Shown here: positions 1-10,750 of the stretch, one piece after another
Layout: each line of letters begins with the position of its first letter
How positions within the stretch are numbered: the first letter of the stretch is position 1
Origin: Gonatopus flavifemur
Taxonomy: Eukaryota; Arthropoda; Insecta; Hymenoptera; Dryinidae
Length of the DNA stretch: 64,000 nt
Assembly (NCBI GenBank): GCA_018340375.1
Contig: JAFFJZ010000003.1
Span: 9,920,001-9,984,000, forward strand
Reading direction: 5' to 3'
Translations under genes and position numbers: made by a program
The notes under the pieces: generated by a model
Told to the model about the DNA's origin: nothing
Databases searched by the model: none
What the model saw: only the letters and a program-made list of their open reading frames with translations

Positions 1-317
1 AACGTATGGAATGACACGGAAGCGTGATTGGAACAGCAACTGAGCGCAAGGAAAGTGACTATTGGAACGTTTTTTTAGAACATCCTGAAAGATTATTTGC
101 ACCTTTTTTCAGCCTACCTTGAAATATCTTTTGGATTACTTTTGGAACCGCAGAAATTCTACCGCTATGTGAAAAAAACGCATATATTCTAACTAAATTC
201 TCATAATGGATTCTATTTAGCATTTTCAGCAAGGTGATCAAGTCTAGAGGTTATATTTTTGATCGAATGTTTGTTTAAAAAACGAAGATTCAAATTGAAA
301 ATACAATTAGAATCCTT
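1..317. other. A+T-rich DNA, no gene seen
   Basis: Nothing recognisable. The one open frame, on the minus strand, is short and low in complexity. No repeat partner was noticed elsewhere in the window. Confidence 0.6.
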
Positions 318-525
318 ACACACGGAGAGGAAAAAATTGCTGTCGCTGCAAATCGAGCTATAATATATAGAATAGCAAATCTTGTTGCTGCCACAGCTAA
401 TTGGATTGCCGAGAAAGCAACATGTTTGGCTTGAATAGCAAATTTTTGCTAAGAGCTAAATAAATTTTGCTAGAGGAGCAAATATTTCTTGCTGTCATAG
501 CTAAGAAATTTGCTGCTCCAGCAAG
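318..525. repeat. degenerate AGCAAAT/TTGCT array with a CACACGGAGA-type left end
   Basis: Begins with ACACACGGAGAGGAAAAA, close to the terminal motif of several other repeats here (48119, 62567). It continues with at least three diverged units of the form AGCAAAT..TT..TTGCT..AGCTA, near 383, 438 and 478. The units are partly inverted with respect to each other. This may be a decayed non-autonomous element rather than a satellite. No right terminus is clear beyond GCAAG at 521-525. Confidence 0.5.
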
Positions 526-1392
526 ATAAAATAGAATAATGATTATAAAGAATTTAAACATTATTCCATCATGAAATTCAATAATTTGATTATATAAAAA
601 CCCTTTTGAAATGCCAGACGCATTTTTCTAAGGGTGCACCTCAGAACTAATTCAATTTCCCCTATCATATATTTCATTCAAAAGGAGATTGATTAATCCT
701 ACACACCTCCTCGCAATCCTATACTCGTCGGCAAAGGAAACACCCGGCAACTCTCGTGATACCACTTGACTATGAAAATGATTAAAATTTTCATTTCTCC
801 ATAAATCAATGACTTATTTTTCGTCTCTCTTCGTTCACTGTGTCACTCATCGGAGTAAAGTAATTCGCACAAAGTACTCTACTTCTCTGAACCTGCAATC
901 TCGTATGGCTTTCTTTTGATGTTAGGCATATTAAATTGTATTCGATAAATCAATACTCATGAATATAAACATCATAATTCCTCTTGGAAGAAGATCGTAA
1001 AATCGTATCGCTTGTCTCTGTTAAATCTAAAAACAATTTTTCGATATCTTTGATACTGCAGCATCGATTCATGTGTTTGTGGAGGAGAGCGGATATCGAT
1101 ATAAGAGTTTTGTTGAGGATGAAATTCATTCGAGTGTGGTTGGAAGTGTTATGGATTTTGATGTTAAATGAATCATAAAATGTGCGTTTCGAGTGGTTAT
1201 TGTGTATTTTATTGTATACGCTGTATAAAGTTATGGAACTTTTTGCGGGATTTTCAATAAAATTTTTCGAGGATTATTGATAAAATTTCATGGATTTCGA
1301 TGGTTCGAGTATTCGAATTTGGTATGTGAAGATATGAACGACTGATAAGTGGAAGATTCTAAGGACAAAATAATTGAATGGGTTATCGCAAG
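526..1392. other. gene-free stretch
   Basis: No convincing exon or repeat seen. Short frames in this interval lack flanking splice signals and biased composition. Confidence 0.5.
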
Positions 1393-1500
1393 CCCTGCTC
1401 AGAGAATCTCATTGAACCGATTGATTCTCATTGATTCTGATGCAGAAAACCGATTCGAACCCATTAAAAATTGATTCTCAATGAGATTCTTCAAGCAGGG
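1393..1500. mobile_element. 108-bp palindromic MITE-like element
   Basis: The left end reads CCCTGCTCAGAGAATCTCAT and the reverse complement of the right end reads CCCTGCTTGAAGAATCTCAT. The ends match over about 23 bp with few mismatches, and the interior repeats GATTCTCATTGA in both orientations. It is too short to code. No clear target-site duplication is seen beyond a possible AG on both sides. Probably a non-autonomous DNA element, inferred from the terminal inverted repeats only. Confidence 0.65.
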
Positions 1501-2993
1501 AGGACAAGTTCTTGATTTGATGTGATTATTTTTTTTCTTTTGAAGGGAAAATTCAGTCTCAAAATGGGGGAAAATTTACAGACAAGGCAGGTTGAATTAT
1601 TAGAATTTGGTACAAATAAACTGGATAGTAACAATTTTTCAAAGTTTCATTCGATTTCAGCTTGTCTGAAAATTCAGTAAACGTGATAAAAATGCCCTGT
1701 CTTAGCATTAGAATATTACCTCAAACGTTGAAAAATTACAGTTTCCAGTGTATTTATAGGTCAAAAACTTCCAATATCTGCTTGAAAGTATCATATTTCT
1801 CATATTATACACTCAAAGCCTTGTCTTGTGGAAATGGATGCAGGATATTTGATGTTGAAGACTTGAAAAACAATTCCAAAATTGAATTCTAAATACTCTA
1901 AAGAAGTTAGAAAATTTTTTTCGAGAAACGCAGCCACTCTAAAACATGCTCTAAACTCTCAAGAATTAGATCTCAAATGGAATCTTCTTACATTAGAAGG
2001 GTTTTCATTCCAAAAATATATCCCCAAAGAACTGTAAAGTCATCCTTTGAATATCCAAGATTTAAAAACAAAATTAAACTCTCAAAAATTACAATTTCGT
2101 GATAAAAGTTCCATTAACTGCGAGATGTGTACATTTTTTCTTTCAGACCGAGGTTATTCAACTCTGAAATTGTCGGGATCATAAAAATAGTGAGAGTTAC
2201 TTCCAAGACTCGATAAAAATAAAAAGTAATAAATAAGAATACCGTCTGAACTCCGCTTCAAAACGCTCTGATCAAAACGCTTCAAGTATAAAAAAGAAAG
2301 AATTTTGAGTGTCTGATTATGATTTTATTTATGGTTGCCTCGTATAAGTGTATGAACCTCGTCGAATTTATCGCTCAAACATAGCGATTGAATTGTAAAT
2401 ACCACATGATATAACCCGAATATTTTTATATTGGAATCAATAACCGAGTTTGAGTTTGAGATAAAACAAACAGAGTATGATTTTTTTTCCATTTCGTAGA
2501 TTCCCTGCTGGAAATTATGAGTAACTTCAAGAAATGTAGTATACTTTCTGCTATTTTAATAATAATTTGGTATGAAGGAAAAGAAATTCATCGAAACTCA
2601 TGCTGTTACCAAATCAATAAATACAGATACAGGTATAGACGAATTATATTTCCAAAAATGAATGATAGGTAGATATCACTACACGACAGCGTTCTTCAGG
2701 TCAGAGAAACATGGAAAGTGCAAACCCCACAAAATCCCTTCTTCGCATCACTTTGATACGCCCCAAACCGTACCTCGTTCGTTTCATAAATGTCTTTGGG
2801 ATAATCGTTTCATCAAAGGATAATTTTATCGAAGATCAAAGAGTTAGTATAACGATATTCAAACGTTTTATCCCCAACGTAAAAATGTAATGGTCGGAAA
2901 GATTGGTTTGATCGTAAATTTGGGAACTCGATAAAATAATAATGTAAATGAATATATTGTAGGTTATACATTCATTGTATATTTTGGGTATAA
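1501..2993. other. gene-free A+T-rich stretch
   Basis: Only short frames; the 76-codon frame near 1662-1892 has no supporting splice context. No repeat family shared with the rest of the window was noticed. Confidence 0.5.
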
Positions 2994-3040
2994 ATTGTTG
3001 ACATTCGGTGTACAGCGATCTTGAACACTTCAAGTCTTAT

Positions 3041-3098
3041 CAACAACAGTGGCAACAGCGGCAGAAGCGGTAGCAGCAGTAGCAGTAGTAGTAATCCA
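3041..3098. repeat. imperfect trinucleotide (AGC/AGT/GGC) microsatellite
   Basis: A run of AGC, AGT, GGC and AAC triplets. Read on the plus strand it encodes a Ser/Gly/Asn-rich tract that is open from 2994 to a TAG at 3153-3155; on the minus strand it encodes a poly-Leu tract. A similar triplet run, in the opposite orientation, lies at 32909-32946. It may be part of an exon (see 3127-3281) or a plain microsatellite. Confidence 0.6.
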
Positions 3099-3126
3099 CC
3101 CGGTACACTTACGCATTTAATTTCAG

Positions 3127-3281
3127 CTTCGCCTAGACAAGCGAAGCTGGCATAGCGGCTGTTTCTTGGCAACTCATACTACACATCGCGGCAGTACCAG
3201 ACTCGTATTACGTCACTCTGTCTCCTCGTTTATGCGAGAACAGGCCAGGTCCAAGCGTTTCCCCGACACAGCTGCTCCGAG
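3127..3281 (+). CDS. candidate internal exon in a G+C-rich island, unknown product
   Basis: Product not recognised. A good 3' splice site (CATTTAATTTCAG, ending 3126) is followed by a frame open from the first base of the putative exon (CTT CGC CTA GAC...). An in-frame TAA sits nine bases upstream, inside the putative intron. A usable donor, CCGAG|GTATTC, follows at 3282. The peptide is basic and polar (for example RREQARSKR-like stretches, with SFMREQARSKRFPDTAAPR at the end) and has no domain I can name. The island is visibly richer in G+C and CpG than its surroundings. A 9-bp perfect stem (CAGCTTCGC/GCGAAGCTG) lies at its 5' end. Alternatives are a non-coding exon, a promoter island (there is TTACGTCAC near 3208), or a minus-strand exon with a GTAAGT donor at 3110. 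Coding status is unproven. Confidence 0.27.
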
Positions 3282-3798
3282 GTATTCACGAACACTACAT
3301 AATGTATCGCGTCACGCATTTTCCGTTATCAACATTTTTATCATCTTTCATTCAGTTTATGAGTTATCTACAACATCTTGAACGTCATTTGAGAATATCC
3401 GAAGAGTTTATTCCGCTTCAATTTTGGTTCGAATTTATTAAATCGTATGAAACTACCCACATTGAGAAATCCAGACACCACGCAAGTCCCTTTTTGGAGT
3501 TAGCGAAGAATTCACAATAAAGAACACTCATGAGGTTCATTTCTATAGATTCAAGTGGTATTTTAAAAGAGCGTATGAAGTACCAAAAGCATTGTTGAGG
3601 AATTCTTCGTAAATACGAGTGAGAGTTTTTGAGATACGCATAAAGAATGTGTAAAGTTTTCGTAAAGAGCATCTGTTATATGTAGCAGGAAACATGAACC
3701 CTTATGGAAGATGGAAATTTAGTCCTGGTATGATATGAAGAGTTAATTACGAACATCATCAACTTCATTGTGTTGAAATAACATCCAAATCTGAGATA

Positions 3799-3881
3799 CA
3801 CTGGGTAAAATTCATGTCAAAATGACAAAATATATCATTGGTGATATATTGTATAATTTTACATAAAATTTGTTTACAGTG
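3799..3881. repeat. 83-bp short hairpin (pre-miRNA-sized inverted repeat)
   Basis: Arms 3799-3837 and 3842-3881 pair with a few mismatches around a four-base loop (TTGG). The termini are CACTG and CAGTG. The size and loop would suit a pre-miRNA, but the CACTG/CAGTG termini also occur on other short palindromic elements here (6603, 63315), so a tiny MITE is at least as likely. I do not recognise any known insect miRNA in either arm. Confidence 0.5.
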
Positions 3882-4531
3882 GAAAATCAGCTGTGGTGGA
3901 ATGTCGTACAGTAGCGACATTTCGTCAGTACTGATATCCTACGGTTCTTACCAACTAATAATAGAATGGAATAATATAAGAATCTATGCTTCACAAGGTT
4001 GTAGTGGAACCAAACATACTCCAAGTGAAACGTTTTTCCATTGTTATGGTAGCAGTTACACGACGTTGAAGATTTTTATGATAATTGTTTTCTGTTTTCT
4101 GGGTGGCTAAAAATGGACCGTTCATGATGTAACAGCGTATTTTCATGATGAAAACTTGTTACAAATGTGGTGAATTTTGCGCAGAGACTGTTTACAAACT
4201 GTGTGGGATGTTTGGTTAACGTAATGCGCCGAATAATCAGTTTGCACCTGAGTGAAAATTTTCGCTCGTAGAAACAACCGCTTTGATTTCCGATTATTTT
4301 GCGTTTAGAGACTGTTCCTTTCTCTTTTCTGCGTTGTTTCATGCACTCCATGTTCGCCAGGGCGCATGCTGCTCCGTTGTGAAGCGTTCCTTTCCTACCC
4401 GTACATTAAACAAATATCCGTCATGGAGTATTCGACGCTCCCCGAAGACAACAGATGAAAATTTTGTAACGTTCAGGGCTGCTACCTTAATGGAACATAA
4501 ATTGTGAGCATTTCAAAAGTTGGATTCTTTA

Positions 4532-4953
4532 TGCAAGGAGGAATATAGTTTGTTACTATAGCGCCTACAAAAAGATTTGTTGTCCTTGCAACAATATTCA
4601 TTCCAGCAGCTAAGACGTTGATTTTTTTATGGCAGCAAAAAGATTTAGTGGTATTAATCATTTCCCTTGCTCTTTTAAGAATCTTTTTTTATACACAGAT
4701 AAAAATTAGGAGTAACTGCTTTTCCAATCGCAGTAGTTCTTACTCCAGTGCCCAGTCAATACACGGATGACTATTTTCGGAGTAGAAGTTACTCCACTAT
4801 ACTACTTTTTACCAATGTTCAAGAAAGATTTATTCTACAAGGAGTAAGACATACTAGAGATACCGTAGAGGCCATCAAAAGACGTTGAATAATTGTATGT
4901 GCTATAATAACAGACCAGTTTATTGTGCCAGCGATACTTTTTTCTCCTTGTGG
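4532..4953. repeat. dispersed repeat family A, copy 1, interrupted by another element
   Basis: The left part, including TATAGCGCCTACAAA, and the right part (AACAGACC...TACTTTTTTCTCC) align to one contiguous element at 62567-62795. Between about 4692 and 4880 this copy has extra sequence built of GGAGTAA/TTACTCC palindromes, including GGAGTAGAAGTTACTCC. The simplest reading is insertion of a second element into the first. A further diverged relative is at 48290-48480. Apparent frames (NRPVYCASDTFF and similar) follow the repeat alignment and show no sign of selection. Confidence 0.6.
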
Positions 4954-5257
4954 GACCGTCAATATACATTCAAATGGTTTTCAATTCCGCTCATCCTGCT
5001 CATTTTAGCCTATTGGTACACTATTTTGTGTTTTGTGACCATTCATGTGTCAATTTCTAAAAAAACTAAAAATCTAAAACCTCAAAGAATGCCTTGAAAA
5101 ACAAGGCCAGACAACAGCCTTGCTCCTCAAGCAGTCCCGAACGTAGTATACCATGAACCCGCATAGTAGATATCCAATATTCCAATGCTACTAGGGTTGC
5201 CATTCAAACTTTTTTAACGTCCTCACGTCTGCATCAAATTTGAAATCAGTATTCCAC

Positions 5258-5332
5258 TCACTCACCATCCCAAAGAAGCAACACTCCACACCCCGATGAC
5301 TTACCTGGAACAAAAAGAGGAAGAATGTAAAC
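5258..5332 (-). other. candidate recursive splice site with 39-nt RS-exon/microexon
   Basis: On the minus strand a long pyrimidine tract (TTCTTCCTCTTTTTGTTCCAG) runs straight into GTAAGT. The join lies between 5305 and 5304. This AG|GTAAGT juxtaposition is the hallmark of recursive (ratchet) splicing known from long introns of Drosophila and vertebrates. Thirty-nine bases downstream is a second donor, GGATG|GTGAGTGAG (GT at 5265-5264), as expected for a recursive-splice exon. Alternatively 5304-5266 is a 13-codon cassette microexon, open in its first frame (V S H R G V E C C F F G M). Host gene and strand of transcription are unknown, so this is inference from the splice motifs. Confidence 0.45.
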
Positions 5333-5828
5333 ATGATTTTCAATGAAATTATGCAATTTCGTGATTTCTCAAATGCTTTGTTCGCAGAAGAAAAATGATT
5401 ATATTATCATTTTGAACACTGGGAATATCTTTCTGCGCTCTAAGAAAAAAAAGCTGCATAAAATTTCCAGTTCAGTGAAGAACGATTAATACGATTTCTT
5501 CTTCTTCATTACTTGAGAAAAACTCATTCTAAGCTCTTCTCCCATGCTTTCGATCAAAGATGTAATTTATCGATCGTAACTTCAAGCTTGTGTACTCACA
5601 TATTTCATCTTCTATATTTATATACATAGAGGTATTAGAAAATATGACGTGTTGCAGTCGACCGAGCTGAATTGTGTGCTGGTTACGAAAATGAATATTT
5701 TCAAATTTTCAAATTATTTGAATTCGATTCGAATAGAAATTTATTACCACCGCAGGGTGCGAAGTAACGAAAACAAACTTGTATAATTTTATCAACACAG
5801 ATTGTTGGAGTAATTTGATATTATGTAA

Positions 5829-6320
5829 CAGGATACAACAGATTGTGGAAATTTGTACTTGTTTCGAGTGATACAAAACAATGTTTTCAAGTACACCAAA
5901 TATTTTTCATATTTCTACATTTCGTTAGATTTGGATTTATTTATAAACAGGAACAAATTTCGCAATTGGTGTGTCGATAAACACAAAACCTTTTATTTAT
6001 GGAAATATTGTGGGATTCATCCAGGAGAAGAATCTTTGTCCGTTTTGTCGAACCGTTGTCTTTCGAATATCGCATCCCTTCGTAAAAATAGTATTTTCAA
6101 TGAAAAAATACATTTCATATACCATATGATAGTAATGTCAGTTTTATTTATCGCACAATTTAAAGAATTGATTATCATGGTACGTGAAAGAAACATAGAA
6201 GATCAAAGTGTACGATGGTATTTCAATGGAATATTTTCCTTATTTCTTTTTATCCTTCACTTCCTTCCCTCTTGTTCTTTGCGATTCACACATCGTTCAA
6301 AAGTTTTCTCGATCGTTTAG
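5829..6320 (+). CDS. long open frame, two membrane-like segments, unknown
   Basis: Not recognised. The frame is open for about 163 codons from CAG at 5829-5831 (candidate acceptor ATTATGTAACAG|GATACA) to a stop after 6317. A TAA lies immediately upstream of the putative acceptor. There is no early ATG: the first in-frame methionine comes about 90 codons in, so as a stand-alone gene it would be short and it makes more sense as an exon. Two hydrophobic stretches, around codons 95-115 and 130-150, could be membrane spans. Under a simple random model at about 66% A+T, frames this long should be rare in 64 kb. Still, codon use looks like the A+T background and no domain is evident. An alternative is chance. 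Confidence 0.15.
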   Translation, partial: QDTTDCGNLYLFRVIQNNVFKYTKYFSYFYISLDLDLFINRNKFRNWCVDKHKTFYLWKYCGIHPGEESLSVLSNRCLSNIASLRKNSIFNEKIHFIYHMIVMSVLFIAQFKELIIMVRERNIEDQSVRWYFNGIFSLFLFILHFLPSCSLRFTHRSKVFSIV

Positions 6321-6602
6321 CCTGTTGGACTGGTACGTAAATTACGAACAAACTAATCTATATATAATTTCCACGCGTTTTCGTCGAAATCGAGTCACGA
6401 GTCACGTGCTTCAGGAACGCACCCAAAATATCCACTGGCAGAGAGAATTAGGTTCCCAGTTTAATCGAAGGGAACGTATGTATACGACTTGTGCAACCTT
6501 GAATAAAAATGTTGCGTCAAAGAAATATGAAATTTTCCCATGGTATCCGAGGGCTTTCCACGCTTATTTTAAAACGAGCACACTCTTTGAACTTCTATGC
6601 CT

Positions 6603-6681
6603 ACACTGAACAAAATAATCTTGTTGGGATGACAACATTTTTTTGTTGTTCACATTTCAAGAACATCATTTTTTTAAGTGT
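6603..6681. repeat. ~79-bp short inverted-repeat element
   Basis: The ends ACACTGAACAAAATAATCTTG and (reverse complement of the right end) ACACTTAAAAAAATGATGTTCTTG are inverted with a few gaps. It resembles in size and termini the hairpin at 3799-3881. It lies in the tail of an open frame that therefore looks like a chance frame. Confidence 0.4.
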
Positions 6682-7270
6682 ATGCATCAAAAATATTATC
6701 GATCAAAACTATACGATGTGAAACATTTTCATATAAAATGTGTATACAAAAATTCCGATACTGATATCGAGGGAAAGTTTTTTCGAGAATTTTCCTCATC
6801 GTATTGGTACATTCGGAATTTCGAATTATTGGAAACTCGATAGCATTTCATCGAAAGTATGGGATTATTATTGTAATATTATCGGAGTCCGTGAAATTCG
6901 TGAATGTAGCGAAAATTTATTCGTTCTCTCGTATTCGGATATTTATTTGATACAAAGCTCAACAAATTTTTCCTTCGATTACATATACAGAAAAATTGTG
7001 TCGTGAATATTGTTCAATAAATGAAGGAACAAGCTGCGTTCATTCGCAGTTCATAGTTTTCAGACCCCGTCATTCAATTATTGCAGGGGCGGCAGGCCGT
7101 GAAAGGACGGCAAACGGGTCGAACAAATTTTTTTCAATTTTAATAATTCAGAAAGGATTTTTAGAAGGATCATAAATTCTGAGCAATGAAACAACATTTC
7201 TTGGTAATGAATATTTTCGTAAAAAGTTAGTTTCTCCTGCCATATAAGGAGCGGCAAGCTAGATGGCGCA

Positions 7271-7552
7271 CACTGACAGAAAAACGACCTGGTTGAAACA
7301 TTGGTGGTCGCAATAAGTTGAAATCTGGTTCGATTCACCAGGAAATGTGATTGTGATGTCCAGAAAAAGTGGTTGAAGCCAAAATCAACTACATTCTTCA
7401 GGTTATCACACTAAGAAAAGAATCTGGTTTTTCTAACCTGAAAAATGTAGTTAATTTTTGCTTCAACCATTTTTTCTGGATATCACAATCACATTTCCTG
7501 GTGGATCGAACCAGATTTCAAGTGAATGTTTCAACAAGGTCGTTTGTCAGTG
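7271..7552. mobile_element. palindromic MITE, family M, copy 1 (best preserved)
   Basis: A complete foldback about 282 bp long. The left end CACTGACAGAAAAACGACCT is matched by the inverted right end CACTGACAAACGACCTTG. The arms of roughly 135 bp stay alignable almost to the centre. Internal landmarks are GGTTCGATTCACCAGGAAAT and AATGTGATTGTGATGTCC with inverted partners. Copies lie at 19190-19551 and 63565-63742. There is no coding capacity, so it is probably non-autonomous and mobilised by an unknown transposase. Target-site duplication unclear: only CA occurs on both sides. Confidence 0.85.
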
Positions 7553-10500
7553 CAGGGGTGGCAAAAACCAAAATCCGCCTCTGTATGCATTACAATATTT
7601 AGCAAAGATAGATGATGGCTTGATCCGAAGAAAGATAATTATACGACAGTATACAACAGCTTTGAAGGAGGAGGCTTTTGAGAACGATTCACAGCACCCA
7701 GTTCAATGTTTGTTTTCAAAAAATCTCATGTAAAGTCAGAAATTATTGAAATATAAATGTGTACACGAAGAAAAACATATCTATGGCAGAGTATGGCAAA
7801 AATACAACCATAAGATATCACTCGGATGTTGTATATTGAAAATTAATTGTATATTTAAATTTTCAACAAGATACAATATTATCCACAGAGATTAAGATCC
7901 ACAAAAGACCAAAGATAGCAAATTTGAATTCCATTCTCAGTATAAAGAAAGTAGGAGAATAGAAAACCAGGTGACGTGTAAACGAGAAAAAGAGAGGACA
8001 TTGGAATGTGCAATCTACTCGGATAAACAAGAAGATGGTTTATCTGAGATTATAATCCAATAAGCTGTTACTCAAATTTCCCGTATCTGGTTGAGAATTT
8101 ATGGTATGTTTTAGCGAACTTTCGTGAAACATTTCAGGAATTGAACGTTCTTCGTCATTTCTGCCACTATCTAGAATTGTTACGACATTCCAATGAAAAT
8201 TATACTCTCCAATTGAACGAAGTTATTATCTCTGACCGTAAGAACAAACCTATGAATAAGTCGAACAATTGTTTTCCAATGTGAAACTCTTTTCCTATCA
8301 TACAAAATTTCCATGAATCCCATGAGTTGTTCGCAGAGTAAAAAATCCACATTTTCATACTTCTCAATAATGAATAGAAGCAATTTTCCCTCTATTACGC
8401 CAACTACTGATTTACTATTTTCCCTTTGAAAAAATGTTTTCCCATATCTTCATTTTTATACACGTCTACGTCGGACAGAATTAACCTCACAGTATCCGCA
8501 TGTGATCTTGAATAAATTCGTGACCATCGTCATTTACCTCTGTTCGATAAGTACAAAGTTTCATTACGGAAAAAGTATGAACCGGGTATTGTGTTTGAAT
8601 TGTCATGCCAGATCGACACCATTGATATGCACTGTTCATTTAATATTTGCATTTGATGATAGCATATTCTACGAAACCATTACTTTTGAAATTACGACAA
8701 TATGCATACGTGTTATCGATAATAAAACGTGATAAATCAATTTCAAACATTCTCTATTTTTTTTCTCGATTTGTAGAACATATTTCCCATAGCAATCAAT
8801 GATTTTTCGAATCAATGGCAATTGTAAAAACCACTTCATGGGTGATGGAAATTGACATTCAAAGGTATTTTTTCAGTGTATAAGCGGTGGGAGGAAAGCG
8901 AATAGAAGTTACTACTCTCCAAGGAGATACGAGAAAGGAGAGAGTCCATGAATGGCGTTTGAAAGAACAACAACCATTAGGAGGAATCTATTGTTCCAAT
9001 CGTTGGAATATCAAAAATGGATGTTTTTGTGCTTGTACTCACATGAAATCGTTTATGGATTCAGACAAATTTTATTTCAGAGGATACAAACAGGCAGGTA
9101 TATACTGCCATCTGGTTAGGGTTGCCGATTTGCAGGGAATTCCTCAAACTGGGTGAATTTTCATGGGCTTACGTGGAACTCGTGTGGAATCGGCAAATGC
9201 GTTTTTTGGAATTGTGCTTCGAGGATGAATGAATATTATTTCACTTATCACTTATCACTCTAATTCCTTTCATTTTGAAAGGATTTCTTTTAATGGAAAA
9301 ATGAAAAAGGATTTGTTTTATTCAAAAACTTTGATGTTGAAGACGGTTAATAAATAAAAAGATATTCGATATTTACAATTCGCTGTTTATAAGCAAAATG
9401 CATTCTCCCCAGTAGTTGGACATGCAACATGTTCCTCATTGTTTGCATATCCTTTATAAGGATTTAACATAGCTGCAGTCGTGCTTTTTATTTCCTCCAT
9501 CGTTTCCACTGCAGACAATATTTCGAAATTACAGTTTCAAGTTCTTAAAATGCTCTTAAGCGCACAGAGTCGTGTAGAATCATCATCTGTGTATATTTTT
9601 TTCCAAATGCAATACGCATTTACGTACAGTATTTTTGAAATGGAGGGAAATATGTGTCGATGTCATGTCTGCGTCTATATTACATTTCGAGAGCATCCCA
9701 AAAAGTTTAAGAACCCTTATGTTTTATACAGAACAATTTATTCTCTTTGGAACAAATATCATATGAATGAATGAAATGATTGAAGGTTTATGTATGGTAT
9801 CGATTCCTGTGGTTCTTCATTATGTTCGATTGAGGAGTTTCATAGAAGTTTTTGAAGTAATGAGTGTATTCTGAACGGTATAGAATTTTTACGACAAAAT
9901 ATTCGATAAATGTGTTCAAAAGTTTATCAAATATTCCCATGCTGTTTGCAATAAGATACTCAAAACATCGAGTGACATCAATCCATAACCATTTCAGTAG
10001 ATTAATTTGAGAATTCTTAAAATCGAATTCTAAAAGTTTGTTACCCTATTCTATCGAACAGCCATTGTTATTTGCAATCCATTTATCCGCATGGAATTCA
10101 ATGGTTGTTACCATTTTGTAATGATGAATTATTAATAATGCTCATTGTGCATGAACAAAATAATCACGAAATTCAATTAAACGAGCTCTTCAAATGAATG
10201 ATTTTAGTATCTATATCGGTATGAGTTTATTTTAATTTACATTCGAGGGAATAATTAGTGGAAAAGCTTTTTATGAGAGCTTTTAAACGAGTAAACGAAG
10301 AATTTTTAATCTTGCATAATTCAAATTTTTCATCGCTTCCAAGAGATTCCATGTATTTATGAACGTGAATTATTATGTGTTTTACGAGCGGGTGTATTAA
10401 CGTATTAACAAGTGAACAGAGTTGAGTGATTAATTCAGTTTATGAATACTTTGGTAGATGCAATGAATTTATTTATAAATTTGATTGATCGATCATAACG

Positions 10501-10685
10501 TGTTGAGAATGTGCAACTATCGTGCTCGATTTTGCATACTAACACATGCATTCGGGAGTCTTGGGCATTCCTCTTCACGCATATCCGTACCGATCATCAA
10601 TTTCATATGAAGTTAGTGATAGAATTTGTACGAATTATTCAAAATTTTTTCTGGTGACGTTTAATGAGATTAATATTTTTCGTTC
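7553..10685. other. gene-free stretch
   Basis: No gene or repeat family recognised. A good acceptor-like TATTTTTTCAG ends at 8876, but all frames entering the following 89-codon GTG frame (8887-9156) hit stops at or soon after the junction. The rest is A+T-rich sequence with short frames only. Confidence 0.45.
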
Positions 10686-10750
10686 CGTCTACCCACGTGG
10701 ACATTGACGGACGGCGCAATACCGACAACGCCAGTGTGCAAGTGCAGTCG
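10686..10750. other. short G+C/CpG-rich islet
   Basis: About 65 bases with clustered CpG (ACGGACGGCGC, CCGACAACGCC) in A+T-rich surroundings. A 34-codon plus frame (ending with a TAG near 10780) crosses it, but no matching splice sites are seen. It could be a conserved regulatory piece or a decayed exon. Confidence 0.25.

Noticed and set aside
4885..5097. peptide NRPVYCASDTFF shared with NRPIFYATNTFF at 62.7 kb
   Set aside because: The shared residues follow nucleotide-level repeat homology; frames break outside the repeat.
7320..7340. B-box-like GGTTCGATTC suggesting a tRNA gene or tRNA-derived SINE
   Set aside because: It lies in the arm of a complete inverted repeat, has no A-box at the right distance and no cloverleaf.
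8877..9156. 89-codon frame after a strong acceptor-like TATTTTTTCAG
   Set aside because: The frame begins at GTG and all three frames entering from the acceptor meet stops.
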